A stretch of 29,408 nucleotides of DNA from DASUSH01 sp036375215 (GCA_036375215.1 DASUSH010000037.1:1-29408); one strand, 5' to 3'. Shown: positions 16,327-24,151, numbered from the stretch's first letter. Notes: generated by a model not told the origin, from the letters alone. Made by a program: numbers and translations.

Positions 16327-16489
16327 GTGCCGATTCACGCAACGTTCGCTCGCGAATGGCGGCTCCAGATCGCCGCCATGCGGCGTCATCGGTCGCCCGA
16401 ATCGCGCTGCTTTCCGGCCTCGCTGCGTCCTTGCCCGTCTGCGCATGGACCTCGCCATCACGCGCCGAACGTTACGGAAAGCGGCACTA
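16325..16489. repeat. Imperfect inverted repeat spanning the divergent TylF/GT-C promoters (MITE-like or shared operator)
   Basis: Left arm 16325-16348 is TAGTGCCG, 8 bases, AACGTTCG; right arm 16466-16489 is CGAACGTT, 8 bases, CGGCACTA. The arms match at 20 of 24 positions. Both are bounded by TA. Inside, ATGGCGG (16356-16362) and CCGCCAT (16373-16379) form a perfect 7-bp hairpin with a 10-base loop. The arms end at the -10 elements of both divergent genes, so either the same promoter is present twice in opposite directions or a small element with TA target sites was inserted here. Confidence 0.6.
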
Positions 16490-16493
16490 ATGT
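16488..16493 (+). promoter_or_regulatory. Leaderless-type -10 (TAATGT) for the GT-C gene at 16500
   Basis: TAATGT fits TANNNT and ends 6 bases before the GTG at 16500. Its first two bases belong to the right inverted-repeat arm, whose CGAACGTT is at 16466-16473. Confidence 0.55.
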
Positions 16494-16499
16494 AGCCCG

Positions 16500-18572
16500 G
16501 TGCCTGCGGGCGAATACGTGGCGGGAGCGCTCTGCTTCGGTGCGATGTCGGGGGCGGCGCTCGGCGCGGCGTGGCTCCTCGTCTCGCGCCGGTACCGGGA
16601 GCTCGCGGGCGCGGACCGGATCGTCGCGCTCGGCCTCTACGCGGTGCTCGCCGTGCTCGCGGTCCACCTGCTCCCGGCGATGCTCGGGGTGCTCTCGCGG
16701 GCGAGCGTGCTCGCGGCCTCGGCGCTCCTGCTCGCGCTCGCGACGCTCGTCCCGCGCGCCTCGGCACCCGCGGCACCGCCGGCGGGCGATGGCGGGGGAG
16801 GCCCGCCGGCGGGCGCCGACGGACCGGTCGCGGTCTGGCTCAACCGCGCCGCGATCGGGCTGCTCGGCCTGCTCGGGCTCGCGGTCGCGCACGACCAGGC
16901 CTTCGTCGCGCCGACCGCGGTCGACACCCTCAACTTCCACCTGCCCGGGGTCGCCGCCTGGATCGAGACCGGCTCGATCTGGCAGATCGACGTCTACCTG
17001 CCGTTCGTCGCGCCGGGCCATTACCCCAACAACGGGGACGCCCTGCTGCTCGCCGCGGTCCTGCCCTGGCAGAGCGACTTCCTGGCGCACCTCGTCCTCT
17101 GGCCGGTCTACGCGCTCGTCGGGGTCGCCGTCTACGCGCTCGCCCGCGAGCTGGGCGCCGCCCGCCAGGCCTCGATCTCGGCCGCGGTCCTGATCCTCGC
17201 GCTGCCGGCGGTGATCCTGCCGGCGCTGATCAATACCTATCCCGACGCGCTGATGCTGTTCGGGTTCGCGGCCGGCCTCGTCTTCCTCGTCCGCCACGCC
17301 CGCGGCGGCGAGACGCGCGAGCTCGTCGCGGCCGGGCTCGCCCTCGGGCTCTCGTTCGGGACGAAGTGGTACGGCGTCTCCGCCGTCGCGATCGTCCTGC
17401 TCGTCTGGTTCGTCGCGACCTGGGCGCGCGGGCGCGGCCTCGGCCGGGCCGTCCGCGACGGGGCGGCCCTCGCCGGCCTCGTCCTGCTCGCCGGCGGTGT
17501 CTGGCTCCTGCGCAACTGGATCGAGACCGGCAACCCCGTCTTCCCGGTGAAGGTGGCTCCGTTCGGCATCGAGCTCTTCGACGCGCCCCGCGACGTCGTG
17601 CGCGAGCGGGCGGGCTTCACGATCGCCGACTACCTCGGCGACCCCGGCGTCTGGGGCGAGTACATCCTGCCCCAGTATCGCGACGCGCTCGCCTTCGCGG
17701 GCGCGGTCCTCCTGGCGGGCCTGGTGCTCGCCGCGGTGCGGCTGCGCGGCGCCGCGGGCCGGGGCCCGGTGGCCTCGTGCCTCGCCGCCGCCGTCGTGAT
17801 CCTGCTCGTCTACGTCGTCACCCCCTACAGCGCGGGTGGCGCCGAGGGCGCGCCGACGATCGTCGGCGGGGACAGCCGCTACGCGGTGCCCGCTCTGGTC
17901 CTTGCCGCCGCCGCGCTCGCCTGGTCCGCGAGCCGGTTGCGCCGCGGCCCCGAGGTGCTCGCCGGGCTCGCCGCGCTCGCGGTGATCGACGCCGTCACCC
18001 GCATCTCCGACGACACGGTCAGCCTGATCTCGATCGACGCCGGCAACTGGCTCGGCGGGCTCGCGCTCGCCGCGCTCGCCGCGCTCGCCTGGCTCGCCTG
18101 GCGCTCGCTCTCGCGCGCGGGTGACCGCCGGCTCGTCGCCGCAGCGCTCGTCCTCGTCGTCGGGGTCGCGGCCGTCGCCGGCTACGGGATGCAGAAGCGC
18201 TTCCACGGGAACCGCTACCTCGGCGCCGACCCGGCCGTCGACGCGATCCTCGCCGACGGCTCGGAGCCGCGGGTCGGGCTGGCGGGAGTCTGGGACAACG
18301 GGATCTCGCCGGTCCTGCCGGCCTTCGGGCCCCGCCTCGAGAACGAGGTCGCCTACCTCGGGCCCGACGTCGACGGCTTCCTGCGCCGCTACCCGACGCG
18401 CGACGAGTTCGTCGCCCGGGTCGAGGAGGACGGCTACGAGTACGTCCTCGTCGGCCACGGGATCCCGCGCCGGCCGATGCTGCGCGAGGAGCGCTGGGCC
18501 CGCTCCGCCGGGTTCGAGGAGGTCGCCTCCTCGGACCGGCTGACGCTGCTGCGAGCGCCGAGCCCGCAATAG
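16500..18572 (+). CDS. GT-C-like multi-spanning membrane glycosyltransferase
   Basis: A 690-residue protein from GTG 16500 (PAGEYVAGALCFG), a start fixed by the TAATGT hexamer 6 bases before it and by the paralogue's matching MTAGEYVIGAG. It has many hydrophobic helices (a dozen or so by eye). VDTLNFHLPG (141-150) lies in the first large external loop, where GT-C enzymes carry their catalytic acidic residue; GHYPNNGDALLL follows. A conserved central segment reads GNPVFPV then VAPFGIELFDAPRD. The last 110 residues form a soluble domain. GT-C proteins transfer sugars from polyprenyl phosphates on the outer membrane face, which fits the GtrB-like gene of the divergent operon. Paralogous to 20518-22668. 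Specificity unknown; an O-antigen-ligase-like role is possible. Confidence 0.75.
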   Translation: MPAGEYVAGALCFGAMSGAALGAAWLLVSRRYRELAGADRIVALGLYAVLAVLAVHLLPAMLGVLSRASVLAASALLLALATLVPRASAPAAPPAGDGGGGPPAGADGPVAVWLNRAAIGLLGLLGLAVAHDQAFVAPTAVDTLNFHLPGVAAWIETGSIWQIDVYLPFVAPGHYPNNGDALLLAAVLPWQSDFLAHLVLWPVYALVGVAVYALARELGAARQASISAAVLILALPAVILPALINTYPDALMLFGFAAGLVFLVRHARGGETRELVAAGLALGLSFGTKWYGVSAVAIVLLVWFVATWARGRGLGRAVRDGAALAGLVLLAGGVWLLRNWIETGNPVFPVKVAPFGIELFDAPRDVVRERAGFTIADYLGDPGVWGEYILPQYRDALAFAGAVLLAGLVLAAVRLRGAAGRGPVASCLAAAVVILLVYVVTPYSAGGAEGAPTIVGGDSRYAVPALVLAAAALAWSASRLRRGPEVLAGLAALAVIDAVTRISDDTVSLISIDAGNWLGGLALAALAALAWLAWRSLSRAGDRRLVAAALVLVVGVAAVAGYGMQKRFHGNRYLGADPAVDAILADGSEPRVGLAGVWDNGISPVLPAFGPRLENEVAYLGPDVDGFLRRYPTRDEFVARVEEDGYEYVLVGHGIPRRPMLREERWARSAGFEEVASSDRLTLLRAPSPQ

Positions 18573-18586
18573 GGCCCGATCTTCGA

Positions 18587-18635
18587 GACGTTGGCCGCGA
18601 AACGTTGCTCTGAGCATCGGAACGCGGCCCACGTC
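18587..18635. repeat. Stem-loop 1 between convergent genes
   Basis: GACGTTGGCCGCG (18587-18599) pairs with CGCGGCCCACGTC (18623-18635) at 12 of 13 positions. The 23-base loop contains a second perfect palindrome, TGCTC-T-GAGCA (18606-18616). No T-run follows on either strand, so it is not a classical intrinsic terminator, though it may still act in transcription termination or RNA protection at the ends of the two converging genes. Confidence 0.55.
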
Positions 18636-18666
18636 GGGCGAAGACCGCGAGCAAGCGACTCGCCCG
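18635..18666. repeat. Stem-loop 2 between convergent genes
   Basis: CGGGCGA (18635-18641) pairs perfectly with TCGCCCG (18660-18666), loop 18 bases. It abuts stem-loop 1, so the whole 95-base gap between the genes ending at 18572 and 18668 is mostly paired. Confidence 0.45.
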
Positions 18667-18667
18667 G

Positions 18668-19477
18668 CTACTTCGCCGCGATCGAGAAGACGTCGTTGCC
18701 GAGGAAGAGGCGGAAGGGCCGCAGGGACGCGACCCGGCGGGCCGCGCCCATCAGCGCGCCCTCCTCGAGCCCCGAGATCAGGTGGTACTGGCCGGAGCGC
18801 ATCACGTCCGAGTCGATCCACACGCGCGGTGAGGTGAACCCGGCGGCGACGAGCGCGCGGCGCAGGGAGTGCACCGACTGCTCGTTCACGTGGTACTCCT
18901 CGGCGAGCTTGAACCAGCCGTCGACGCCGTCGACGACGTCGCCGTGGCCGAGCAGGCGGAGCGCCGGCCGCACGAGCGGCCAGCCGACGTCCATGAACAG
19001 GCGGTTCGGCGCGGTGTGGCAGAGCAGGTAGCCGCCGGGCTTCAGGACGCGGTGGAACTCGGCGAGCGCGGGCACGGTCTGCGGCGGGTCGAGGTGCTCG
19101 ATCACGTCGGAGAACTGGACCCGGTCGAAGCTCGCGTCCGGCCAGGGCAGCGCTGTCACGTCGCCGACGCGGATGTCGGAGTCCGGGTACTCGGCGAGCG
19201 TCTCCCTGGTGATCTCGACCGCGGCGGCCGAGTAGTCGACGCCGGCGATCTCCGCCCCGGCGCGGGCGCAGGCGAGCGCGACCTCGCCCCGTCCGCAGCC
19301 CGCGTCGAGGATCCGCATCCCCGGCCCGGGCGCGAGCAGGCGCACCTGCTTCGCCTTGTTGAACGAGACCCCGCGGTCCTCCTGGAACTCGTCCCAGCCC
19401 TCGCAGATCTCCGAGAGGAAGTACTCGCGGTCGTAGACGTCGGGCGGGATCGACTGGGTCGTGGGCCGGGATTCCAT
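18668..19477 (-). CDS. Class I SAM-dependent methyltransferase (Methyltransf_11-like)
   Basis: A 269-residue protein with RILDAGCGRGEVAL (55-68) as motif I, GVDYS as motif II, VGDVTALPWPDASFDRVQFSDVIEHL as motifs III-IV, and FHRVLKPGGYLL as the post-motif. This is a standard Ubi/SmtA-type fold of broad specificity. The C-terminal part (HVNEQSVHSLRRALVAAGF, then HLISGLEEGALMG) may bind substrate. It lies 10 bases after the zinc-ribbon methyltransferase on the same strand, and the TAG stop of that gene is part of its own TAGCAT -10 hexamer, so both cotranscription and a private leaderless start are possible. Glycan or lipid methylation is inferred from context. Confidence 0.88.
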   Translation of the reverse strand: MESRPTTQSIPPDVYDREYFLSEICEGWDEFQEDRGVSFNKAKQVRLLAPGPGMRILDAGCGRGEVALACARAGAEIAGVDYSAAAVEITRETLAEYPDSDIRVGDVTALPWPDASFDRVQFSDVIEHLDPPQTVPALAEFHRVLKPGGYLLCHTAPNRLFMDVGWPLVRPALRLLGHGDVVDGVDGWFKLAEEYHVNEQSVHSLRRALVAAGFTSPRVWIDSDVMRSGQYHLISGLEEGALMGAARRVASLRPFRLFLGNDVFSIAAK

Positions 19478-19484
19478 CGCGCCG

Positions 19485-19490
19485 ATGCTA
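19485..19490 (-). promoter_or_regulatory. -10 (TAGCAT) for the gene starting at 19477, overlapping the upstream stop
   Basis: TAGCAT fits TANNNT and ends 7 bases before ATG 19477. Its first three bases are the TAG stop codon of the upstream methyltransferase gene. Confidence 0.45.
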
Positions 19491-20456
19491 GGCCGCGGGC
19501 CCGCGCGCGATCATGATCATCCGGTCGCGGAAATCCGGGGTCCACATGCGCTCGTCGATCCCGGCGCGCGCCGCCGCCCCCACCAGCGCCGAGGCGAGCG
19601 CGGGCGAGTAGCCGCCGATCTTGTCGAGGTAGTAGCGGACGGTGAAGGCCTTCGGGTCGGTCGCGACGTAGAGCGGCGCGTAGCCGTGCCGTCGCAGCAT
19701 CGTCGCCGCGCTCTCCCGGGTGAAGTAGTGGACGTGGGTCGGGATCACCGACCACCAGCGCGGGCCGAGCAGGCGCGCGACTCGGCTGCCGGCGTCCGGC
19801 AGCTCGAGCGCCAGCACGCCGCCCGGCGCGAGCAGCCCGGCGACCCGGTCGAGCGCCGCGCCGGCGGCGGTCAGGTGCTCGAGGACGTCGCCGAGGACGA
19901 CCGCGTCGTAGTGGCGGCCGGGCAGCTCGGCGTCGAAGAGGTCCTCGGTGCGGACGTCGAGGCCGAGCTTCGAGCGCGCGTAGCCGGAGGCGAACAGGCT
20001 CGGCTCGATCCCGGTGGTCTCGCGCCAGCCCCGGGCCCGGGCCTCGTCGAGCAGGAAGCCGACCCAGCAGCCGACGTCGAGGATCGCGCCGCGCTCGGCG
20101 TAGCGCTCGATGCGCGCGAGGACGCTGCGGAAGCTCTCGCGCTGGCCGGCCTCCTCGTCGACGTAGTCGTCGGAGGCGGCCTCCGCGTAGGCGCCCGCCA
20201 GCTCGGCGTCGCTCGGGAAGCGGTCGAGCTGCATGTGACCGCAGTTCGCGCAGCGGACGATGTCGCCGAGCGCGGTCCCGAACTCCTTCGTCGTCGGGAT
20301 CAGGCCGTCCTCGCCGATCTCGCCGCCGACGCTCATGTGCGGCTCGAGCCCGGCCCGCCCGCAGGCCGCGCACGTCTGCTCGGGGGCCTGGGCGCGGTCC
20401 CCGTTCGTTGTGGCCGCGAGGTTCTCGCGGTCGATCAGCTCGTCCGCTCCGGGCAC
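19488..20456 (-). CDS. Methyltransferase with N-terminal zinc-ribbon
   Basis: A 322-residue protein starting at GTG 20456 (VPGADELIDREN), chosen because TATCCT lies 6 bases upstream and no domain residues are visible before it. Two CxxC pairs, CAAC (29-32) and CANC (69-72), form a likely zinc-binding domain like that in Methyltransf_13/14-linked sugar C-methyltransferases. ILDVGCWVGFLLDEA (125-139) is SAM motif I, GIEPS motif II, and YDAVVLGDVLEHL motif IV. HVHYFTRESAATMLRRHGY is typical of this subgroup. Such proteins often methylate deoxysugars or related intermediates; the actual substrate is unknown. It is divergent from the second GT-C gene and cotranscribed with the next methyltransferase. 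Confidence 0.85.
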   Translation of the reverse strand: MPGADELIDRENLAATTNGDRAQAPEQTCAACGRAGLEPHMSVGGEIGEDGLIPTTKEFGTALGDIVRCANCGHMQLDRFPSDAELAGAYAEAASDDYVDEEAGQRESFRSVLARIERYAERGAILDVGCWVGFLLDEARARGWRETTGIEPSLFASGYARSKLGLDVRTEDLFDAELPGRHYDAVVLGDVLEHLTAAGAALDRVAGLLAPGGVLALELPDAGSRVARLLGPRWWSVIPTHVHYFTRESAATMLRRHGYAPLYVATDPKAFTVRYYLDKIGGYSPALASALVGAAARAGIDERMWTPDFRDRMIMIARGPAA

Positions 20457-20461
20457 GGCGC

Positions 20462-20467
20462 GAGGAT
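20462..20467 (-). promoter_or_regulatory. Leaderless-type -10 (TATCCT) for the gene starting at 20456
   Basis: TATCCT fits TANNNT, followed by CGCGCC and then GTG. It decides the start codon of the zinc-ribbon methyltransferase. Confidence 0.5.
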
Positions 20468-20503
20468 AGCCCCGCCACCCCGGGGCTCCGGCGGGTCCCC
20501 ACC

Positions 20504-20509
20504 TACACT
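20504..20509 (+). promoter_or_regulatory. -10 (TACACT) for the GT-C gene at 20518
   Basis: TACACT fits TANNNT and ends 8 bases before TTG 20518. The 61-base gap to the divergent gene also holds short GC palindromes of doubtful meaning. Confidence 0.5.
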
Positions 20510-20517
20510 GCCGGGCC

Positions 20518-22668
20518 TTGACGGCCGGTGAGTACGTGATCGGAGCCGGGTTCCTCGCCGTCACCCTCGGCTCCGCCGCGCTCGCGGCCGGACTGGTCGT
20601 CGCGAGGCGCGCCGCCGCGCTCGACGGGGTCTCGCGGATCGTCGCCTGGGCGCTGCTGACGGCGCTCGGGGTCTTCGCCGCGCACCTCGTCCCGGGCGTG
20701 CTCGCGGTCCTCTCGCGCGGCGCCGCCGCGGCCACCGCCCTGGTCCTGCTCGCGCTCACCTGGCTGCTCGTCGACCGCCTGCCGCGCGCCGAGCCGCCCG
20801 CGACCGCGCCCCCGGGTCCGGCCGCGCCCCGGCAGCCGCGCGAGCGGGTGTCGCGGCTCGCGGGATGGGGCGCGCTCTTCGTCGTCGCCGTCTACGTGGT
20901 CGCGCTCGCGGCCCACTACGGGGACGAGGCGCTCTTCCAGTCCGACGCGACGAGCTTTCACCTGCCCAACGTGATCCGCTGGATCCAGGCGGGGTCGCTG
21001 TGGCCGGTGGACGACTTCATCCCCGATCGCGCGCCCGGCAACTACCCGCAGACCGGCGACGTCTTCGTGCTCGCCGCGATGCTGCCGTTCGAGGCGGACT
21101 TCCTCGCCCGCTTCGTGCCGTATCCCTTCCTGGGCCTGCTCGGCCTTTCGGTCTTCGCGGGCGCCCGCGAGCTGGCCGCGGCGCGCTCGACGGCGGCCCT
21201 GCTCGCCGCCGCCGTGATCGGGATGCCGGTGGTCGGCTACACGGCCTACCTCGGGCTCGCCGACACCGCGATGCTCGCCGCCTTCGCCGCCGGCGGCTAC
21301 TTCCTGCTCCGCCACTGGCGGACCGGCGATCCGTTCGACCTCGCGCTCGCCGGTATCGGCCTCGGCCTCAGCTTCGGCGCCCGCTGGTACGCGGTGCCGG
21401 CGGTCGGCGCCGTGCTCTTCGTCTGGCTCGTGGCCGCGCGCGTCGACCGGCGGCGGCTGCGGACCGTGGTGCGCCAGGGCGCCGCGCTGGCGGCCCTGGT
21501 CGCGCTCTGCGGCGGCTTCTGGCTCCTCCGCAACCTGGTCGGCTCCGGCAACCCGGTGTTCCCGGTCGAGGTCGCGCCCTTCGGGATCGAGCTCTTCGAC
21601 GCTCCCCGCGACCTCGTGCGCGAGCGCCTCGGCGACTCCCTGTCCGCGTACCTGTTCGACCTCGGCGCCTGGCGCGATTACTTCTGGAGCCCGTTCCTCC
21701 TCAACCTGACCTTCGTCGCGATCGCGCTCTGGGCCGCGCTCGCCTTCACGGCGGTGAGTGCCTTCCGCGCGCGGCGCGGTCCCGAGCGGGCGCTGGCCGG
21801 GCGGTCGCTGGCGCTCTGCGCGGTCGCGGCGCTCGTGATCGCCGCCTATCTGATCACCCCCTATACGGCGACGGGCTCGGATCCAGGCGTCCCGAACGGC
21901 GCCTGGGTGAACGCCCGCTACGTCGTGCCGGCGCTCCTCGCCGCCGCGCTCGCGGCCACCTGGGCGTTCGCTCGGGCGGGGCGCGGGCGCTGGGTCGCCG
22001 AGGTGCTCCTCGCGGCCGCGGTGCTCGACGCGGTCCGCCGCGCGACCGACCTGCCGGGCGGCCACGCCGGGCTTCCCGCAGTCGCGGTCGCGATCGTCGC
22101 CGTCGGCCTGGCCTTCGCCGCGGTGCGGTGGGCGCCGGCGGGGCTCGCACTCGCGAAGCGCCGGCCCGGGCTCGCCGCCGCGGCCGGGGCGGCGGCCGCG
22201 CTCCTCGCCCTGATCGCCGGCGCGGCGCTCGAGCAGCGCTTCGAGACGAAGCGCTTCGAGGGCCTCGGCGAGCCCTACCGGGTGGTCGACGACCTGGCGC
22301 CGAGCGGACAGCGGATCGGGCTCGTCGGCGAGGGCTGGGGTGCCTACCCGCTGTTCGGACCGCGACTCGGGAATGATGTCCGCTTCGTGGGACGCCGGGA
22401 AGACGAGATGCTGCGCGGATACGAGCGCCGCGGCGAGTTCGCCGCGGACGTCCGCGAGCACGACTACGACCTCGTCCTCGTCCAGGAGATCGCGACCTTC
22501 GACAGCTCGATCCCGCTCCGCGACGAGCGGCGCCTGCGCGACCTCGGCTACACGGAGATCGCGGCCGGATCGTCGATCGTGAACTCGGCGCCGGCGCGCC
22601 TCTACGCGCGGCCGGGCTCGCCGCTCGCCGAGGGCGAGGCCGGGGCGGCGGGGGAGGCGACCGAATGA
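20518..22668 (+). CDS. GT-C-like multi-spanning membrane glycosyltransferase, second paralogue
   Basis: A 716-residue membrane protein from TTG 20518 (MTAGEYVIGAG), matching the N-terminus of the 16500 gene. QSDATSFHLPNVIRWIQ (141-157) is the equivalent of VDTLNFHLPG, with an acidic residue in the first large loop, followed by GNYPQTGDVFVLAAML. The central GNPVFPV and VAPFGIELFDAPRD segments are conserved with the paralogue, and a soluble C-terminal region of about 110 residues follows the last helix. Probably a polyprenyl-phosphate-sugar-dependent transferase acting outside the membrane. Its TGA overlaps the ATG of the FAD protein by 4 bases (ATGA), so the two form an operon. Sugar and acceptor are unknown. 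Confidence 0.75.
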   Translation: MTAGEYVIGAGFLAVTLGSAALAAGLVVARRAAALDGVSRIVAWALLTALGVFAAHLVPGVLAVLSRGAAAATALVLLALTWLLVDRLPRAEPPATAPPGPAAPRQPRERVSRLAGWGALFVVAVYVVALAAHYGDEALFQSDATSFHLPNVIRWIQAGSLWPVDDFIPDRAPGNYPQTGDVFVLAAMLPFEADFLARFVPYPFLGLLGLSVFAGARELAAARSTAALLAAAVIGMPVVGYTAYLGLADTAMLAAFAAGGYFLLRHWRTGDPFDLALAGIGLGLSFGARWYAVPAVGAVLFVWLVAARVDRRRLRTVVRQGAALAALVALCGGFWLLRNLVGSGNPVFPVEVAPFGIELFDAPRDLVRERLGDSLSAYLFDLGAWRDYFWSPFLLNLTFVAIALWAALAFTAVSAFRARRGPERALAGRSLALCAVAALVIAAYLITPYTATGSDPGVPNGAWVNARYVVPALLAAALAATWAFARAGRGRWVAEVLLAAAVLDAVRRATDLPGGHAGLPAVAVAIVAVGLAFAAVRWAPAGLALAKRRPGLAAAAGAAAALLALIAGAALEQRFETKRFEGLGEPYRVVDDLAPSGQRIGLVGEGWGAYPLFGPRLGNDVRFVGRREDEMLRGYERRGEFAADVREHDYDLVLVQEIATFDSSIPLRDERRLRDLGYTEIAAGSSIVNSAPARLYARPGSPLAEGEAGAAGEATE

Positions 22669-24053
22669 GGGTGGCGGTCCTCGGCGCCGGGATGGCGGGG
22701 CTCGTCGCCGGCTACCGGCTGACCAAGGCGGGCCACGAGTGCGACGTCTACGAGCGCTGGCCGGGGCTCGGCGGCCAGGCCGCGACGATCGACGTCGGCG
22801 ACGGCGTCCTCGTCGAGCGCTACTACCACCACCTCTTCACCTCGGACCGGGAGATCCACGACCTCGCGGCCGAGATCGGCGTCGAGCTCGAGCGCTGGCC
22901 CTCGACGGTCGGCATGCTCGCCGAGGGCGAGCTGCACCCGTTCACCACGCCCCTCGACCTGATCCGCTACCGGCCGATGTCCCCGGGGGCGAGGATCCGG
23001 ATGGGGGCCGCCGTGGTCTGGCTGCAGAAGTTCGCGAACGAGGTCGAGCCCTTCGAGGGCCAGACGATCAAGCAGTGGGTGACGAAGGCGATGGGACCCC
23101 AGGCCTGGGACAAGATCTGGGGCCCGCTCCTGTGGGGGAAGTTCCGCGACCAGGCCGACCGGATCTCGATGTCGTGGCTGTGGGCCAAGCTCCGCAACCG
23201 CCGTCAGGTGAGCGGGGAGGAGGCTTCGGGCGAGGTGCTCGTCTACCCCGAGGGCAGCTTCGAGTCGCTCTTCACCCGGCTCCGCGACCTGACCGAGCAG
23301 CAGGGGGGGAGGGTCCTGATCGACCGCCCGGCGGCACGGCTCGCCCGCGAGGACGGCCGGTTCGTCGTCCACCCGGGGGCCTCCGACTCGTTCCGCCGCG
23401 GCCTCGACCCCCGCGAGTTCGAGATCGGCGGTGAGCCCGAACGCTACGACGCGGTGATCGCGGCGCTGCCCACCGACATCTTCGAGGAGCTGCTCGACCC
23501 GGCGCTGCGCGCCGAGGTCGGCGACGAGTACCTCGAGCGCGCCGGCTCGATCGAGTACTACGCCGCGCTCTGCCTGCTCTGCGAGATCGACCGCCGGTTC
23601 CACCCCTACTACTGGACCAACGTCGCCGACCGCGAGACGGGCTTCATCGGCCTGATCGAGCAGACCAACCTGGTCCCGCCGGAGCGCTACGGCGGACGCC
23701 GGTTCCTCTACGTCGCCAACTACCTGCCGCGCGACCACCCGCTGCTCGAGCTCGGCATGGACGAGCTGATCGACTTCTACGAGCCCGGCCTCCGGAGCGC
23801 CAACCCGGCCTACGAGCGCTCCTGGATCACCAGGAGCTGGCTCTTCCGCGAGCCGGCCGCGCAGCCCGTCGTGCTCCCCAACTACCGCGACCGGCTGCCT
23901 CCGTACGCGACCGGCGTCCCCGGGCTCTACCTCGCCAACACCACCCAGGTCTACCCCGACGATCGCGGCACCAACTACGCCGTGCGCGAGGCCGACGAGG
24001 TGGTGGAGCAGCTGCTCGCCGAGGATCCGGCGCCCGCGCGGCGCCCTGGATAA
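22665..24053 (+). CDS. FAD-dependent oxidoreductase (amine oxidase/protoporphyrinogen oxidase-like)
   Basis: A 462-residue flavoprotein. VAVLGAGMAGLVAGYRL holds the GxGxxG dinucleotide-binding loop (7-12), VYERWPGLGGQA carries the ribose-binding Glu and the GG motif that contacts FAD, and GLYLANTTQVYPDDRGTNYAV near the C-terminus is the second FAD-contacting segment. This layout is shared by amine oxidase, protoporphyrinogen oxidase and UDP-galactopyranose mutase-like families. Members of this NAD(P)/FAD group are common in actinobacterial glycan loci. It could oxidise or isomerise a sugar or lipid intermediate used by the GT-C protein it is coupled to (ATGA overlap). A housekeeping haem role is less likely without other haem genes. 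Confidence 0.82.
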   Translation: MRVAVLGAGMAGLVAGYRLTKAGHECDVYERWPGLGGQAATIDVGDGVLVERYYHHLFTSDREIHDLAAEIGVELERWPSTVGMLAEGELHPFTTPLDLIRYRPMSPGARIRMGAAVVWLQKFANEVEPFEGQTIKQWVTKAMGPQAWDKIWGPLLWGKFRDQADRISMSWLWAKLRNRRQVSGEEASGEVLVYPEGSFESLFTRLRDLTEQQGGRVLIDRPAARLAREDGRFVVHPGASDSFRRGLDPREFEIGGEPERYDAVIAALPTDIFEELLDPALRAEVGDEYLERAGSIEYYAALCLLCEIDRRFHPYYWTNVADRETGFIGLIEQTNLVPPERYGGRRFLYVANYLPRDHPLLELGMDELIDFYEPGLRSANPAYERSWITRSWLFREPAAQPVVLPNYRDRLPPYATGVPGLYLANTTQVYPDDRGTNYAVREADEVVEQLLAEDPAPARRPG

Positions 24054-24106
24054 GCGCAGATAGCGCATTCCCATGCGGGGCGCGTGCCTGAGGCGTCGGG
24101 AGGCGC

Positions 24107-24115
24107 TGTTATGTT
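24107..24115 (+). promoter_or_regulatory. Extended -10 (TGTTATGTT) for the HU gene
   Basis: TG-N-TATGTT is an extended -10; no good -35 is seen. Expected start near 24121-24123 gives a leader of about 30 bases carrying GGAAAGGA (24136-24143) 8 bases before ATG 24152, a strong ribosome-binding site as expected for an abundant protein. Confidence 0.55.
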
Positions 24116-24151
24116 GCGCCGCCGTTCACCAGCGAGGAAAGGAACTGAGAG

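Noticed and set aside
16324..16776. Minus-strand frame through the inverted repeat
   Set aside because: Arg/Pro-rich without motifs and overlapping the divergent promoters and the GT-C start.
16458..18821. A 787-codon minus-strand open frame opposite the first GT-C gene
   Set aside because: Low-complexity shadow of the GT-C codons; no domain, no promoter, and the real gene has clear helices and a paralogue.
20468..20495. Nested GC palindromes AGCCCC/GGGGCT and CCCGCC/GGCGGG between divergent genes
   Set aside because: Six-base GC palindromes are expected by chance at this composition; no symmetrical relation to the -10 elements as at 16325-16489.
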